DNA of 17,896 nt from DASZIT01 sp035948855. Lineage in GTDB: Bacteria > Actinomycetota > Acidimicrobiia > Acidimicrobiales > RAAP-2. The DNA is taken from contig DASZIT010000012.1 in the NCBI GenBank assembly GCA_035948855.1, positions 1 to 17,896 of the forward strand, read 5' to 3'. A program made the translations under genes and the position numbers. Of this stretch, positions 1 through 6,932 are shown piece after piece (the first letter of the stretch is position 1; every line of letters starts with the position of its first letter). The notes under the pieces were generated by a model. It made no database searches. It saw only the letters and a list, made by a program, of their open reading frames with translations, and was not told where the DNA came from.

Positions 1-525
1 CCGGACTACGGCCTCGGGACCTTCGGGCTGGCGGTGCTCACCCGGGTGCCGGTCACCCACCGCCAGGTGATCCCGTTGGGCCAGCTGAAGACCGACGCCT
101 CCATCCGGTTGGCCATCGCCAGCACGGTTCCGGTGGGTGACGGGTCGATGACGGTGGTCGGCACCCACATGTCCCACCTGTTGCAGCGTTCGCCGGTGCA
201 GTTCAAACGGCTCCGGGCGGCGTTGGCCGACACCAGCCGAGGGGCTGCCGTCCTCACCGGCGACATGAACATGTGGGGCCCCCCGCTGTCGGCGTTCTTC
301 CGGGGGTGGCGGCGGGTGATCCGGGGGCGCACCTGGCCGGCCTTCCGTCCCCACAGCCAGCTCGACCACCTGCTGGTGACCCCCTCGGTGGCCGTCATCG
401 ACACCCGGATCGCCGAGCGCACCGGCTCCGACCACCTCCCGGTGCGGGCGACCCTGGCCCTGGCCCGACCCCCGGCCGCCGAGAGCGTGATCCAGGCCGG
501 TCACCAGCACTTTTCCGGGAAATGA
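1..525 (+). CDS. Endonuclease/exonuclease/phosphatase family protein, C-terminal part
   Basis: The gene enters from the left edge: the frame is open from base 1, reading PDYGLGTFGLAVLTRVPV, so the GTG at 34 is not a credible start. The visible 174 residues look like the C-terminal half of the metal-dependent EEP fold. Characteristic pieces are an early G-x-A-V-L-T-R-x-P strand, a VVGTHMSH strand that carries a likely active-site His, VLTGDMNM (the Gly-Asp-x-Asn motif, nucleic acid or phosphoester hydrolysis) and a final GSDHLPV (the Ser-Asp-His motif with the catalytic His). The family hydrolyses phosphodiesters in DNA, RNA, lipids or small molecules, and the substrate cannot be told here. 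No promoter or N-terminus is visible, so a signal peptide or membrane anchor cannot be assessed. The family call is firm; the specific function is open. Confidence 0.85.
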   Translation, partial: PDYGLGTFGLAVLTRVPVTHRQVIPLGQLKTDASIRLAIASTVPVGDGSMTVVGTHMSHLLQRSPVQFKRLRAALADTSRGAAVLTGDMNMWGPPLSAFFRGWRRVIRGRTWPAFRPHSQLDHLLVTPSVAVIDTRIAERTGSDHLPVRATLALARPPAAESVIQAGHQHFSGK

Positions 526-536
526 GGGCGGCGTTC

Positions 537-572
537 CTGACGGGGGAGACCGGCGGCCATTAGCTTCTTTCC
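537..572 (+). promoter_or_regulatory. Predicted leaderless promoter of the hydrolase operon
   Basis: A -35-like CTGACG (537-542), an 18-bp spacer and a -10-like TAGCTT (561-566) end six bases before the ATG at 573. Transcription would then begin at or next to the start codon. No Shine-Dalgarno sequence lies at a usable distance, which supports leaderless translation. Confidence 0.5.
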
Positions 573-1361
573 ATGGTCGATGCACTGGACGGATTCGAGA
601 AGGGCAGCTTCACCGCCGAGGGCAAGACCCGGGCCGTCTACCGGATGGGTTCCGGACCGGCGGTGATCGTCATCAGCGAGATGCCCGGCATCACTCCCCA
701 CGTCGCCGACTTCGGGCGGAAGGTGGCGGCGGTCGGCTGCACCGCAGTGCTGCCCCACGTCTTCGGGGACGACGGCCGCCGACCCACCGTCGGGTACACC
801 GTCGGCACTCTGGCCCAAGCCTGTATCTCCCGCGAGTTCACCACCCTGGCTTTGAAGAAGGCCAGCCCCATCACCACCTGGCTGCGGGCCCTGGCCAAGG
901 CGGAGCACCAGACCTGTGGCGGACCGGGAGTCGGGGCGGTGGGGATGTGCTTCACCGGCGGCTTCGCGCTGGCCATGATGGTCGACGACGTGGTGGTCGC
1001 CCCGGTGCTCAGCCAGCCGTCGGTGCCGTTCGCGGTGAGCAAGCGGCACAGCTGGGATCTCGGCATCTCCGATGCCGACCTCCGGCGGGTCCAGGACCGG
1101 GTGGCGGCCGGCACCTGTGTGCTCGGCCTGCGCTTCACCGGTGACCGCATGAGCCCCCACGCCCGGTTCGAACATCTGCAGGAGGTGCTGGGTGACGGAT
1201 TCATCGCGGTGGAGCTCGACTCGTCGGCGGGGAATCCCTACGGCCACAAGTCGATGGCCCACTCGGTCCTGACCGAGGACCTCGACGACCGGGAGGGCAC
1301 CCCAACCCGGGCGGCGCTCGACCAGGTGCTGTCCTTCTTCACCGACCGGTTGCTGACGTGA
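573..1361 (+). CDS. Dienelactone hydrolase family protein
   Basis: This 262-residue cytoplasmic alpha/beta hydrolase carries the dienelactone-hydrolase version of the nucleophile elbow, GMCFTGG, with Cys126 as nucleophile instead of Ser. Glu36 in SEMPG matches the glutamate that pairs with the cysteine in the resting enzyme, Asp191 in FTGDRM is the likely acid, and His225 or His230 near the end (GHKSMAH) completes the triad. The family hydrolyses dienelactones from chlorocatechol breakdown and a range of other esters and lactones. No other ring-cleavage genes are near, so the true substrate is unknown. The ATG at 573 is chosen because the -10 box sits exactly upstream. The stop overlaps the start of the next hydrolase gene (GTGA), so the two are probably co-transcribed and translationally coupled. 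Confidence 0.85.
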   Translation: MVDALDGFEKGSFTAEGKTRAVYRMGSGPAVIVISEMPGITPHVADFGRKVAAVGCTAVLPHVFGDDGRRPTVGYTVGTLAQACISREFTTLALKKASPITTWLRALAKAEHQTCGGPGVGAVGMCFTGGFALAMMVDDVVVAPVLSQPSVPFAVSKRHSWDLGISDADLRRVQDRVAAGTCVLGLRFTGDRMSPHARFEHLQEVLGDGFIAVELDSSAGNPYGHKSMAHSVLTEDLDDREGTPTRAALDQVLSFFTDRLLT

Positions 1362-2236
1362 CCGCCGCCTCCGACCAGTGGGAGACCCGGGGCGGGCGGA
1401 TCCCTCTCGCCGGTTTCGAGGTCTTCGTGGTCGACATCGACGCCGCAGATCCGGCCGGGCATGAGCCGCTGCTGGTCATCCACGGCTTCCCCACCTCCTC
1501 CTTCGACTTCCACCAGATCGTCGGCCAGTTGGCCCGGGACCGGCGGGTGGTCCTCTTCGACATGGTGGGCTACGGGTTGTCGGCCAAGCCCGACCTGGCC
1601 TACACCGTCGACATCCAGGCCGAGGTGGCGGTGGCCCTCACCGAGCGGCTGGGCCTCGACCGGATCTCCCTCCTCACCCACGACTTCGGGGACACCGTGG
1701 GCGGCGAGCTCCTAGCCCGCCAGGAGGAAGGTCGCTGGCCGGTGGAGATCGTCCGCCGGGTGCTCACCAACGGCAGCATCTACATCCGGATGGCCCACCT
1801 GAGCGACGGACAGAAATTCCTGTTGAGCCTGCCCGACCAGCGACTCGACGATGCCGCCCCGATGGACGCCGGCACCCTGGCCGCGAGTCTGGCCGCCATC
1901 TGCAGCCCGTCGTCCGAGGTGAGCGCGGAAGAGCTGGAGGGAACCTGTGAGCTGGCCGCCCGGTCCGGCGGCCTCCTGCTCCTCCCCCGGACCATCCGCT
2001 ACATCGAAGAACGGCGCCGGAGCGAGTCGAGGTTCACCGGGGCCATCGAAGACCACCCGTCACCGCTCCATGTCGTCTGGGGCGCCGACGATCCCATCGC
2101 GGTAGTGGCCATGGTCGACCGCCTGCAGGAGGCCCGGCCGGATGCGACGGTTGAGATCCTCGACGGGGTCGGCCACTTCCCGATGATCGAGGCGCCGGAC
2201 CGGTTCCTGGCCGGGGTGCAACGCGGCCTGACCTGA
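1358..2236 (+). CDS. Alpha/beta hydrolase, MEST/epoxide hydrolase/haloalkane dehalogenase-like
   Basis: This 292-residue alpha/beta hydrolase has an aspartate nucleophile. HGFPTSSFDF (42-51) forms the oxyanion region, THDFGDTVG (107-115) places Asp109 at the nucleophile elbow, WGADDP (241-246) provides the acid and GVGHFPMIEAP (270-280) the catalytic His273. Asp at the elbow is typical of epoxide hydrolases and haloalkane dehalogenases, and the H-D-[FY]-G-D sequence is closest in style to the MEST (mesoderm-specific transcript) branch. It starts at a GTG that overlaps the upstream stop by four bases, so it forms an operon with the dienelactone hydrolase-like gene. Both lack signal peptides, suggesting a cytoplasmic two-step hydrolysis or detoxification of related substrates; that is inference. 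The 32-bp gap to the convergent methyltransferase gene contains no clear T-tract terminator. Confidence 0.85.
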   Translation: MTAASDQWETRGGRIPLAGFEVFVVDIDAADPAGHEPLLVIHGFPTSSFDFHQIVGQLARDRRVVLFDMVGYGLSAKPDLAYTVDIQAEVAVALTERLGLDRISLLTHDFGDTVGGELLARQEEGRWPVEIVRRVLTNGSIYIRMAHLSDGQKFLLSLPDQRLDDAAPMDAGTLAASLAAICSPSSEVSAEELEGTCELAARSGGLLLLPRTIRYIEERRRSESRFTGAIEDHPSPLHVVWGADDPIAVVAMVDRLQEARPDATVEILDGVGHFPMIEAPDRFLAGVQRGLT

Positions 2237-2268
2237 GGCGGCGGCGGTTCCGTCTACCGGCGCCCGGG

Positions 2269-3069
2269 TCACACGGTGCCGATGACCTCGCCGTGGAGAA
2301 CGGTGAACCAACCGTCGGGCTCAGCCGACCACTCCCGCCAGGCCTGGGCGAAGCTCTCGAGATCCGCCGGGGTGGCGATGCCGCGAGCTAGCAGCTGGTC
2401 GGCCAGCGATGATTTGGTGAACCGGTCGGCCCAGAGGTCGCCCCACCAGTCCCGGTCCTCGGCGGTGGCGAAGCACCACACCGAGGCGGAGGGGACGACC
2501 GAGGTGAATCCGGCCCGGTGGGCCCAGCCGAGGATCTTCCGACCGGCGTCGCACTGGGCGCCGTTGGCCAGGGTGGCGGCCTGGTAGGCGACCAGGCTCC
2601 GGTCCAGTTCGGGATACGACGGATAGGCGATCATCGCCGGGTAGTCACCGTCCCGGGCCGCCACCAACCCTCCCGGCCGGCACACCCGTTTCATCTCGAC
2701 CAGCGCGGCCACCGGGTCGCCCAGGTGTTGCAACACCTGGTGGGCGTGGACCACATCGAAGGTCCCGTCCTCGTAGTCGAGGTCAAAGAGATCGCCGACT
2801 TCGAAGGTCAACCCGGGCGGTCCGTTGGCGGCGAGCGTGCGGGCCTCGTCGATCACCTCGGCCGAGCCGTCGAGGCCCACCACTTGGCCCGGATCTAGCC
2901 GGGCGGCCAGGTCGGCGGTGATGGTCCCCGGGCCGCAGCCGACGTCGAGGAGGGACATCCCCGGCGCCAGGTGGGGAAGCAGATAGCCGGCCGAGTTGAC
3001 AGCGGTGCGCCAGCGGTGGGACCGAAGCACGCTGTCGTGATGGCCGTGGGTATAAGGGATAGTCGCCAT
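2269..3069 (-). CDS. SAM-dependent class I methyltransferase
   Basis: The 266-residue protein has a standard Rossmann methyltransferase core: motif I LLDVGCGPGTI (40-50) for S-adenosylmethionine binding, VVGLDGSAEVI (63-73) with the acidic residue that contacts the ribose, VGDLFDLDYEDGTFDVVHAHQVLQHL (91-116) as motifs II and III, and RVCRPGGLVAARD (128-140) after it. The N-terminal YTHGHHDSVLRSHRWRTA stretch is typical of an actinobacterial and fungal methyltransferase subgroup related to UbiE-like enzymes. The C-terminal W-rich half probably forms the substrate lid. The substrate is unknown. The ATG at 3069 fits the family N-terminus; a GGGAG lies almost against it, too close for a normal ribosome site. 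The gene is divergent from a LysR regulator across 70 AT-rich bases, so it is the most likely regulatory target of that protein. Confidence 0.85.
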   Translation of the reverse strand: MATIPYTHGHHDSVLRSHRWRTAVNSAGYLLPHLAPGMSLLDVGCGPGTITADLAARLDPGQVVGLDGSAEVIDEARTLAANGPPGLTFEVGDLFDLDYEDGTFDVVHAHQVLQHLGDPVAALVEMKRVCRPGGLVAARDGDYPAMIAYPSYPELDRSLVAYQAATLANGAQCDAGRKILGWAHRAGFTSVVPSASVWCFATAEDRDWWGDLWADRFTKSSLADQLLARGIATPADLESFAQAWREWSAEPDGWFTVLHGEVIGTV

Positions 3070-3139
3070 TCTCCCAGTGTGTGCCCCAGTTCATGTATTA
3101 GCAAAGAAGTATTCCTTGGAGTTGATATAAGGTAACTGA
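3070..3139. promoter_or_regulatory. Divergent control region between methyltransferase and lysR-type gene
   Basis: This 70-bp spacer is clearly richer in A and T than its surroundings. Rightward, TATAAG (3126-3131) overlaps TAAGGT (3128-3133), which ends six bases before the LysR ATG and suggests a leaderless start. An imperfect dyad ATTCC-TT-GGAGT (3111-3122) lies where a LysR dimer could bind between the two promoters. The leftward promoter is less clear; TAATAC-like sequence is present on the minus strand around 3095-3101. Confidence 0.45.
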
Positions 3140-4030
3140 ATGGCAGCGTCGGAATGGCTCCGCACCTTTGTCGCCATCTACCGGTCGGGATCGGTGACCG
3201 CCGGAGCCGCCCTCCGCGGCCTCTCGCAGCCGGCGGCCAGCCAGCACCTGAGCGGGCTCGAGCGCAACGCCGGCGCTCCGCTGTTCATCCGAACCGCCGG
3301 AGGCGTGGAGCCGACCCCCCGTGGCCGCGAGCTCTACGGCCGGGTGGCCGAGCAGCTCGACCGTCTCGAACCGGTGCTGGTGGATCTTGACGGCGGGAGG
3401 GCCGCCTCCGCCCCGCCCACCATCCGGTTCGGGTCGTCGGCCGAGTACTTCTCGTTCGAGATGGTGCCCAGGTTCGATCCGTCGGGGCCCGCCATCGTGG
3501 CCAGCTTCGGGAGCGACGACGAAGTCATCGAGCTACTCGGGCGCGGGGAGCTGGATGTGGCGGTCACCAGCACCACCCCCGCCCGCCGATCGATCGCCGC
3601 CACCCCGATCGACACCAAGCGTTTCGTGCTGGTGGCTCCCCCGTCGATGATCCCGTCCCGCAAGCTGGCAACCATCGCCCAGCTGGCCGGGTGGCTGGTG
3701 GGAAAGCCCTGGGTCGCCTACAGCGCCGAGCTGCCCCTGACCCGGCGGTTCTGGCTGTCCGGATTGGGCCGTCCGTTCGCCGCAGACCTGCGGCTCATCG
3801 CCCCCGACCTCCGGGCGGTGGTCGGCGCCGTCGAAGGCGGGCACGGCATCAGCCTGCTCCCGACCTTCGTGTGCAACGAGGAACTGACCCAAGGGACCAT
3901 CGCCGAGCTCTTCGTGGTGTCGGACATCCTGCCCACCGAACCGAGGTTCGCCTGCACCCGGGTCGGAGACGTGGGTCGCGACCACATCGGCGCCTTCACC
4001 CGGAGATTGGCGGCACCGAGAGGCGGCTAG
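3140..4030 (+). CDS. LysR-family transcriptional regulator
   Basis: The protein has 296 residues, the normal size of a LysR regulator. The N-terminal winged helix-turn-helix is clear: WLRTFVAIYRSGSVTAGAALRGLSQPAASQHLSGLE (about 6-41) is the canonical helix-turn-helix, followed by the wing APLFIRTAGGVEPTPRGREL (47-66). Residues from about 92 onward form the periplasmic-binding-protein-like effector domain, starting at IRFGSSAEYFSFEMVP. The effector is not predictable. It is transcribed away from the methyltransferase gene, the usual arrangement for a LysR protein controlling its divergent neighbour and itself. The start is an ATG with a -10 box six bases upstream and no Shine-Dalgarno sequence. 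Confidence 0.88.
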   Translation: MAASEWLRTFVAIYRSGSVTAGAALRGLSQPAASQHLSGLERNAGAPLFIRTAGGVEPTPRGRELYGRVAEQLDRLEPVLVDLDGGRAASAPPTIRFGSSAEYFSFEMVPRFDPSGPAIVASFGSDDEVIELLGRGELDVAVTSTTPARRSIAATPIDTKRFVLVAPPSMIPSRKLATIAQLAGWLVGKPWVAYSAELPLTRRFWLSGLGRPFAADLRLIAPDLRAVVGAVEGGHGISLLPTFVCNEELTQGTIAELFVVSDILPTEPRFACTRVGDVGRDHIGAFTRRLAAPRGG

Positions 4031-4071
4031 GTAGGCCGTTTCGCTCCAGTACGGCCGGGCCCTTCTGTGGT

Positions 4072-4084
4072 TACATTCGTAGTG
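4072..4084 (+). promoter_or_regulatory. Predicted -10 box of the lipoprotein gene
   Basis: TACATT (4072-4077) ends seven bases before the ATG at 4085, the spacing expected if transcription starts at the start codon. No convincing -35 hexamer is visible. This site favours 4085 over the in-frame GTG at 4067 as translation start. Confidence 0.4.
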
Positions 4085-5119
4085 ATGAACGGGGTTGGTC
4101 TGTTCCGGGCATGGCCTGCCGTCCACCGGCCCGGCTGGCGTGGGCTGGTGGCCGTCGCCACCGGCGCGGCCATCGCCCTGACCGGCTGCTCCTCCACCAC
4201 CGCGACGCCGAACGCCAGCGGTCCGACGTCGGTGGCCATCCTCATCGGCGGATTCGGCAGCTCGCTCCCGGACAGCACCTACAACCCGCTGACCCAGACC
4301 TCGGCTGCCCTCACCACCACCGAGTCGACCTTCGACCCCGACCCGACCAAGGAGCCGCCGGGCTGCACCGCCCAGCCCAACATGGTCACCACCCTGCGCA
4401 GCGCGGGGGCGCTGATCCTGCCCTTCAGCTACAACGGCGTGCACCTGACCGGTACCGCCGCCCACCCGACGGTCACCGTGGCGGCGTATCCCTCGAGCCT
4501 GCCCTCCACCACCCTGCCCCAAACCATCGCCCCGGCGATTGCCACCGAGGTCGACCAGGTCCACGCCCTGTGGCCCGCCGCCCGGGTCATCGTGGTGGGT
4601 CACAGCGAGGGCGGCTATGTCGCCGAGCAGTACTTCCTGAACGATTTCGCCAGTTCCAAACAGGCCGAAGTCGCCGGCATCTTCTCCCTGGACAGTCCTA
4701 TCAACGGCATCAAGAACGAGGCCGAGGTCGCCTCCCTGCTCAGCACCATCCAGATCCCGGCGTCCACCGCCCTGCTCGATCAGTTCCAGTCCTCCTGGAA
4801 CAACGCGGTGAAGAACGATGCCGCCATCCTGGCCAAGGAGGGCAAGACCTCGGTCTATGTCCCGGTGGGGACGCCCAACGACAACGTCTACCTGATCGCC
4901 GACAACCCGGCGGCCGGCCTGATCTCCCAGGTGCTGGTCGGTGCCGACGGCCTGCCGGCCACCTCGGGATCGCCGAATTACATCGACCCGGCCGAACCGC
5001 CGGTGGCGGCGCTCAACAACCCCTTCGGTGTCCTCGCCAGCCATCAGTGTGTGATGGACAGCGCCGCGGTCATCAAGGCCATCGCTGCCCGCCTGCCCGC
5101 CAAGGGAACGAACCCGTGA
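4085..5119 (+). CDS. Secreted lipoprotein with alpha/beta-hydrolase (lipase/esterase-like) fold
   Basis: Taken from the ATG at 4085 the protein has 344 residues. An arginine-bearing N-region, a hydrophobic stretch (GLVAVATGAAIA, about 20-31) and the lipobox LTGC place lipidated Cys35 at the mature N-terminus, so the product should be anchored outside the cytoplasmic membrane. A Ser/Thr-rich linker follows. VAILIGGFGSS (50-60) looks like the first strand with oxyanion loop and VIVVGHSEGGYVAEQY (168-183) is a clear nucleophile elbow with Ser174. Candidate partners are Asp203 in FSLDSP and His320 in SHQCV; these are guesses. Cys94 and Cys322 could form a disulfide. An in-frame GTG at 4067 would add six residues but would ignore the -10 box at 4072. 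I do not recognise a named family; a lipase, esterase or cutinase-like activity is plausible. Confidence 0.75.
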   Translation: MNGVGLFRAWPAVHRPGWRGLVAVATGAAIALTGCSSTTATPNASGPTSVAILIGGFGSSLPDSTYNPLTQTSAALTTTESTFDPDPTKEPPGCTAQPNMVTTLRSAGALILPFSYNGVHLTGTAAHPTVTVAAYPSSLPSTTLPQTIAPAIATEVDQVHALWPAARVIVVGHSEGGYVAEQYFLNDFASSKQAEVAGIFSLDSPINGIKNEAEVASLLSTIQIPASTALLDQFQSSWNNAVKNDAAILAKEGKTSVYVPVGTPNDNVYLIADNPAAGLISQVLVGADGLPATSGSPNYIDPAEPPVAALNNPFGVLASHQCVMDSAAVIKAIAARLPAKGTNP

Positions 5120-5181
5120 ACCGGTTCTGAGACAAGCGGAGGAAGGCAGCGCCGAGAGGCGACGAGAGGACCGTCCCAGGG

Positions 5182-5217
5182 CTGACTCCCCGGCGGATGT
5201 GATGTATACTTACATCA
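5182..5217 (+). promoter_or_regulatory. vapBC promoter with overlapping palindromic operator
   Basis: CTGACT (5182-5187), a 17-bp spacer and TATACT (5205-5210) form a near-consensus promoter. The -10 ends six bases before the ATG at 5217. A dyad with perfect 7-bp arms, TGATGTA-TACT-TACATCA (5200-5217), covers the whole -10 box and the first base of the start codon. A ribbon-helix-helix dimer bound here would block RNA polymerase, which is the expected autoregulation of a vapBC operon. Confidence 0.75.
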
Positions 5218-5471
5218 TGCAGAGGACCCAAATCTCACTCACCAGCGAGGAACGGAAGGCACTCGATGCAGAGGCTGCCCGTACGGGTCGATCGATCTCG
5301 GCCCTCATCCGAGAGGCGGTTGAGACGATGTACGTAGTACGGCGCTCCAGTGAGGACGACCTCGCCGCCATGCGTCAGGCATTCGGCTCCTGGAAGGACC
5401 GCGAATTGGATGGGGAGGCATGGGTGGACAAGCTGCGCTCCGGATCTCGACTGCAGGAGCTCGATTCTTGA
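5217..5471 (+). CDS. vapB: VapB-type antitoxin, ribbon-helix-helix
   Basis: The 84-residue protein opens with MQRTQISLTSEERKALDAEA, the beta strand and first helix of a ribbon-helix-helix DNA-binding domain, followed by ARTGRSISALIREAVETMY (second helix, about 21-39). The remaining half (DDLAAMRQAFGSWKDRELDGEAWVDKLR) is the variable toxin-neutralising tail. It would dimerise, bind the dyad over its own promoter and hold the downstream PIN-domain RNase inactive. In-frame GTG 5199 and ATG 5202 precede the chosen ATG, but they lie inside the promoter, before the expected transcription start, so 5217 is preferred. Its stop overlaps the TTG start of the toxin gene. Confidence 0.88.
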   Translation: MQRTQISLTSEERKALDAEAARTGRSISALIREAVETMYVVRRSSEDDLAAMRQAFGSWKDRELDGEAWVDKLRSGSRLQELDS

Positions 5472-5845
5472 CCGCGTTGGTCGACAGCTCGGTGCTGATC
5501 GACTACCTCCGGGGCCACCAAGGTGCCGCAGAACTTCTTGAGGAGGAGCACCTCGCCGAGCCGTTGCACGCCAGCGAGATCACGCGATTGGAAGTTCTCG
5601 CCGGTATGCGTCCGGCCGAGGAGAACGTGACCCGATCGTTGCTGTCGACACTGGTCTGGCATCCGGTCGACGCCGAGGTGGCCGAGGAAGCCGGCGCCCT
5701 GGGCCGTCAATGGCTCCCAGGTCATCACACGATCGACGGTGCTGACCTTGCCATTGCCGCCACTGCCATCCACATCGATTCGCGCCTACTGACACGAAAC
5801 GTTCGTCATTTCCCGATGTTCCAAGACCTCCGCGCTCCCTACTGA
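5468..5845 (+). CDS. vapC: VapC toxin, PIN-domain ribonuclease
   Basis: The 125-residue product has the PIN-domain layout: LVDSSVLIDYLRG at the N-terminus with Asp6, SEITRLEVLAGM with Glu42, DGADLAIAATAI with Asp90 and Asp93, and the closing LLTRNVRHF typical of VapC. The acidic residues bind the metal for RNA cleavage; known VapC toxins cut tRNA or rRNA sites, but the target is not predictable. I chose the TTG at 5468 because it overlaps the antitoxin stop (TTGA) and begins directly before the conserved first strand. An earlier in-frame ATG at 5420 would add 16 residues overlapping vapB and with no family resemblance. All key acidic residues are present, so the toxin looks intact. Confidence 0.9.
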   Translation: MTALVDSSVLIDYLRGHQGAAELLEEEHLAEPLHASEITRLEVLAGMRPAEENVTRSLLSTLVWHPVDAEVAEEAGALGRQWLPGHHTIDGADLAIAATAIHIDSRLLTRNVRHFPMFQDLRAPY

Positions 5846-5969
5846 GGAAGCCTCAACCCGCACGCCCATTCGCCGGTCGAATTGAGAGCGCGACGGCTTG
5901 TCCCATTGCGGTGTCATCTGGCCAGTGTGAGCCAGCTGACCGTCGTCCACCGTGTACGGTCGGACGGCA

Positions 5970-6797
5970 GTGACCGACTTCCACCACGTGGCCGAGGAGT
6001 ACGACCGGATCGGGCCCGAGTACCAGGAGTCGAAACTGCTCCCGTTCCGCCTCCACGTCGAGGAGCACACCACCTTCGGGCTGCTGCCCGACCTGGCTGG
6101 GCTCTCGGTGGTGGACCTGGCCTGCGGCGATGGCATCTACGCCCGCAAGCTCCGGCGCCGGGGGGCGGCGCGGGTGGTAGGGGTCGACATTTCACCCGAG
6201 ATGGTCTCCCTGGCCCGGCGGGCCGAGGAGGCCGCGCCGATTGGGGTGGAGTATGTCCTCGCCGACGTGGCCAACGTCGACCTCGGAGAACGGTTCGACA
6301 TCGCCTTCTGCTCGTTCCTGTTCAACTACGCCACCAGCCGGGGCGAGTTGCGTGCTCTGATCGAGAGTGTGGCCCGACTGGTCCGGCCCGGAGGTCTGGT
6401 AGTTGGCTGCAACGACTATCCCGAGAATCCTCCGGCCGACTTCGAGCGGTACCGGCCATACGGTTTCGTCAAAATTGGCACCGGCGACCCCGATGAAGGC
6501 AGCACCGTCACCTACCGGTTCTTCAATCCCGACAGCACCTGGTTCGAGCTCGACAACTACTACCTACCGACCGACGCCTACCGGGACGAGTTCTCCACCG
6601 CCGGCTTCGCGTCGTTCGATTGGGTCATGCCCACGGTATCCCCCGAAGGCAGGGCCGCCTTCGCTCCCGGCTTCTGGGACGCCTACCTCGAGGCGCCGCC
6701 CATGGTGAGCTTCAAGGCCGTACAGGGACGGGGGAATGAAGCCGGCCGAAATCGCGCCTGGACTGGGACAACCGGTTCGGGGCGCATCAGGTCATAG
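5970..6797 (+). CDS. SAM-dependent class I methyltransferase
   Basis: From GTG 5970 the protein has 275 residues. VVDLACGDGIYARKL (about 47-61) is motif I for S-adenosylmethionine, VVGVDISPEMVSLARRAEE (69-87) motif II, VEYVLADVANVDLGERFDIAF a motif III region, and LVRPGGLVVGCNDYPE the post-core strand. It resembles small-molecule methyltransferases of the type 11 class; the substrate is unknown. A further in-frame GTG at 5952 would add six residues. TACGGT (5955-5960) could serve as -10, which would favour 5970, but the spacing of nine bases is longer than at other local starts. The last 20 or so residues (QGRGNEAGRNRAWTG onward) lie beyond the usual end of the fold and may be a read-through tail. 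It is unrelated in detail to the methyltransferase at 2269-3069. Confidence 0.82.
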   Translation: MTDFHHVAEEYDRIGPEYQESKLLPFRLHVEEHTTFGLLPDLAGLSVVDLACGDGIYARKLRRRGAARVVGVDISPEMVSLARRAEEAAPIGVEYVLADVANVDLGERFDIAFCSFLFNYATSRGELRALIESVARLVRPGGLVVGCNDYPENPPADFERYRPYGFVKIGTGDPDEGSTVTYRFFNPDSTWFELDNYYLPTDAYRDEFSTAGFASFDWVMPTVSPEGRAAFAPGFWDAYLEAPPMVSFKAVQGRGNEAGRNRAWTGTTGSGRIRS

Positions 6798-6932
6798 GCG
6801 TAGGCCGCCCAACGCTCCCCGCCGCCGGCTCGGCGCCATTTGGACCTCACTGAATCGCTCCGAAATGCCGATGTATCTCCCCAGCGGTGGCTCAGCCGGA
6901 TTGAGCGCGCCCGAGGCAAGGGACGCCAGACC

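Noticed and set aside
3533..5044. Long minus-strand open frame (about 500 codons) opposite lysR and the lipoprotein gene, and a similar plus-strand frame at 3691-5130
   Set aside because: Both run across two clearly recognised genes in other frames, are Gly/Arg/His-rich with no known domain, and are the expected by-product of high GC content.
6840..6932. TTG 6840 as start of the histidine kinase
   Set aside because: It has no ribosome site or -10 box at the right distance, and the added 31 residues precede a normal membrane-anchored N-terminus. ATG 6933 has AAGGGA nine bases upstream.
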